64,000 bases of DNA from the NCBI RefSeq assembly GCF_900312675.1, contig NZ_OMPC01000001.1:851633-915632 (forward strand), in the 5' to 3' direction. A program made the translations under genes and the position numbers. The notes under the pieces were generated by a model, which worked only from the letters and a program-made list of their open reading frames with translations, was not told the origin of the DNA and searched no databases. This document shows, piece after piece, positions 63,956 to 64,000 of this stretch. Source of the stretch: Aliivibrio sp. EL58 (GTDB taxonomy: Bacteria; Pseudomonadota; Gammaproteobacteria; Enterobacterales; Vibrionaceae). Position 1 is the first letter of the stretch; every line of letters begins with the position of its first letter.

Positions 63956-64000
63956 TTAGAATGTAAAATTCACTCCGACAAAATGAATACGTCCGTCGAA
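63956..64000 (-). CDS. C-terminal end of an outer-membrane protein (cut by window edge)
   Basis: Only the last 14 codons are visible on the minus strand, reading FDGRIHFVGVNFTF and stop. The alternating pattern and terminal phenylalanine fit the last beta strand of an outer-membrane protein such as a TonB-dependent receptor. Nothing more can be said from so short a piece. Confidence 0.6.
   Translation of the reverse strand, partial: FDGRIHFVGVNFTF

Overview
The window looks like a chromosome segment from a marine gamma-proteobacterium of the family Vibrionaceae, most likely Aliivibrio (the A. fischeri group). This is inferred from the low GC content, the kinds of genes present (LysR, AraC and GntR/MocR regulators, cache-domain signalling proteins, YiaV/YiaW and YghU homologues, a second cbb3-type oxidase operon) and recognition of the families; no database search was run. 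There is no rRNA, tRNA, CRISPR array or insertion sequence, and no replication gene. The content is typical of an accessory or second replicon: small regulated units, each often beside its own regulator.

Layout. 1-3.6 kb: two divergent regulator/target pairs (EamA exporter/MocR and LysR/flavodoxin-fold reductase). 3.6-7.3 kb: an enlarged RecX-like protein and a lipoprotein carrying a metzincin zinc site. 7.3-17 kb (minus strand): one tightly packed unit of periplasmic Ser-type sulfatase, its radical-SAM maturase and a full MoxR/Bat set (MoxR, DUF58, DUF4381, BatA, fused BatB/C, BatD). A divergent LysR gene follows at 17.2 kb. 18-21.4 kb: YiaV/YiaW-like pair, AraC regulator and a YhcH/YiaL-family protein. 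21.4-22.7 kb: a long gene-free stretch with a 40-bp direct repeat, then a lone protein resembling BECR-fold nucleases. 23-27.6 kb: hcr, hcp and norR, with NorR-type operators and a sigma-54 promoter readable in the DNA. 27.7-28.7 kb: a membrane winged-helix regulator with a Lys-Glu linker encoded by a hexanucleotide microsatellite, plus a small exported partner. 28.9-33.8 kb: a possible small gene, a chemoreceptor and a dCache-GGDEF-EAL protein. 33.8-35.5 kb: acr3 and arsR with matching operators. 35.6-37.1 kb: unknown small proteins. 37.2-41.8 kb: cytochrome c, CcoN, CcoO and an unusual five-heme CcoP fusion. 41.8-47.7 kb: peptidase, aminotransferase, regulator, RarD, DsbA-like and YghU genes. 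47.7-49 kb: a Fur-controlled 10-TM metal exporter family protein. 49.3-52.6 kb: lone astB, a remnant that looks like the end of a nitrate reductase, and a NarK-type nitrate transporter. 52.7-55.7 kb: an ABC-2/HlyD exporter. 56-64 kb: a LruC-domain surface protein with lipoprotein, an LRR-kinase fusion, two possible outer-membrane proteins, a diguanylate cyclase, a LysR regulator and the end of another outer-membrane protein.

How it works together. Three themes recur. The first is redox and nitrogen-oxide handling: Hcp/Hcr/NorR, the extra cbb3 oxidase and the remains of nitrate assimilation. The second is envelope and extracellular chemistry: the sulfatase with its maturase and Bat proteins, the metzincin lipoprotein and the LruC protein. 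The third is environmental sensing: the chemoreceptor, two c-di-GMP proteins and the membrane winged-helix regulator. The items that most deserve follow-up are the five-heme CcoP, the variable Lys-Glu linker regulator, the BECR-like orphan, the sulfatase-Bat operon, and the two gene relics at 7.4 kb and 50.8 kb.
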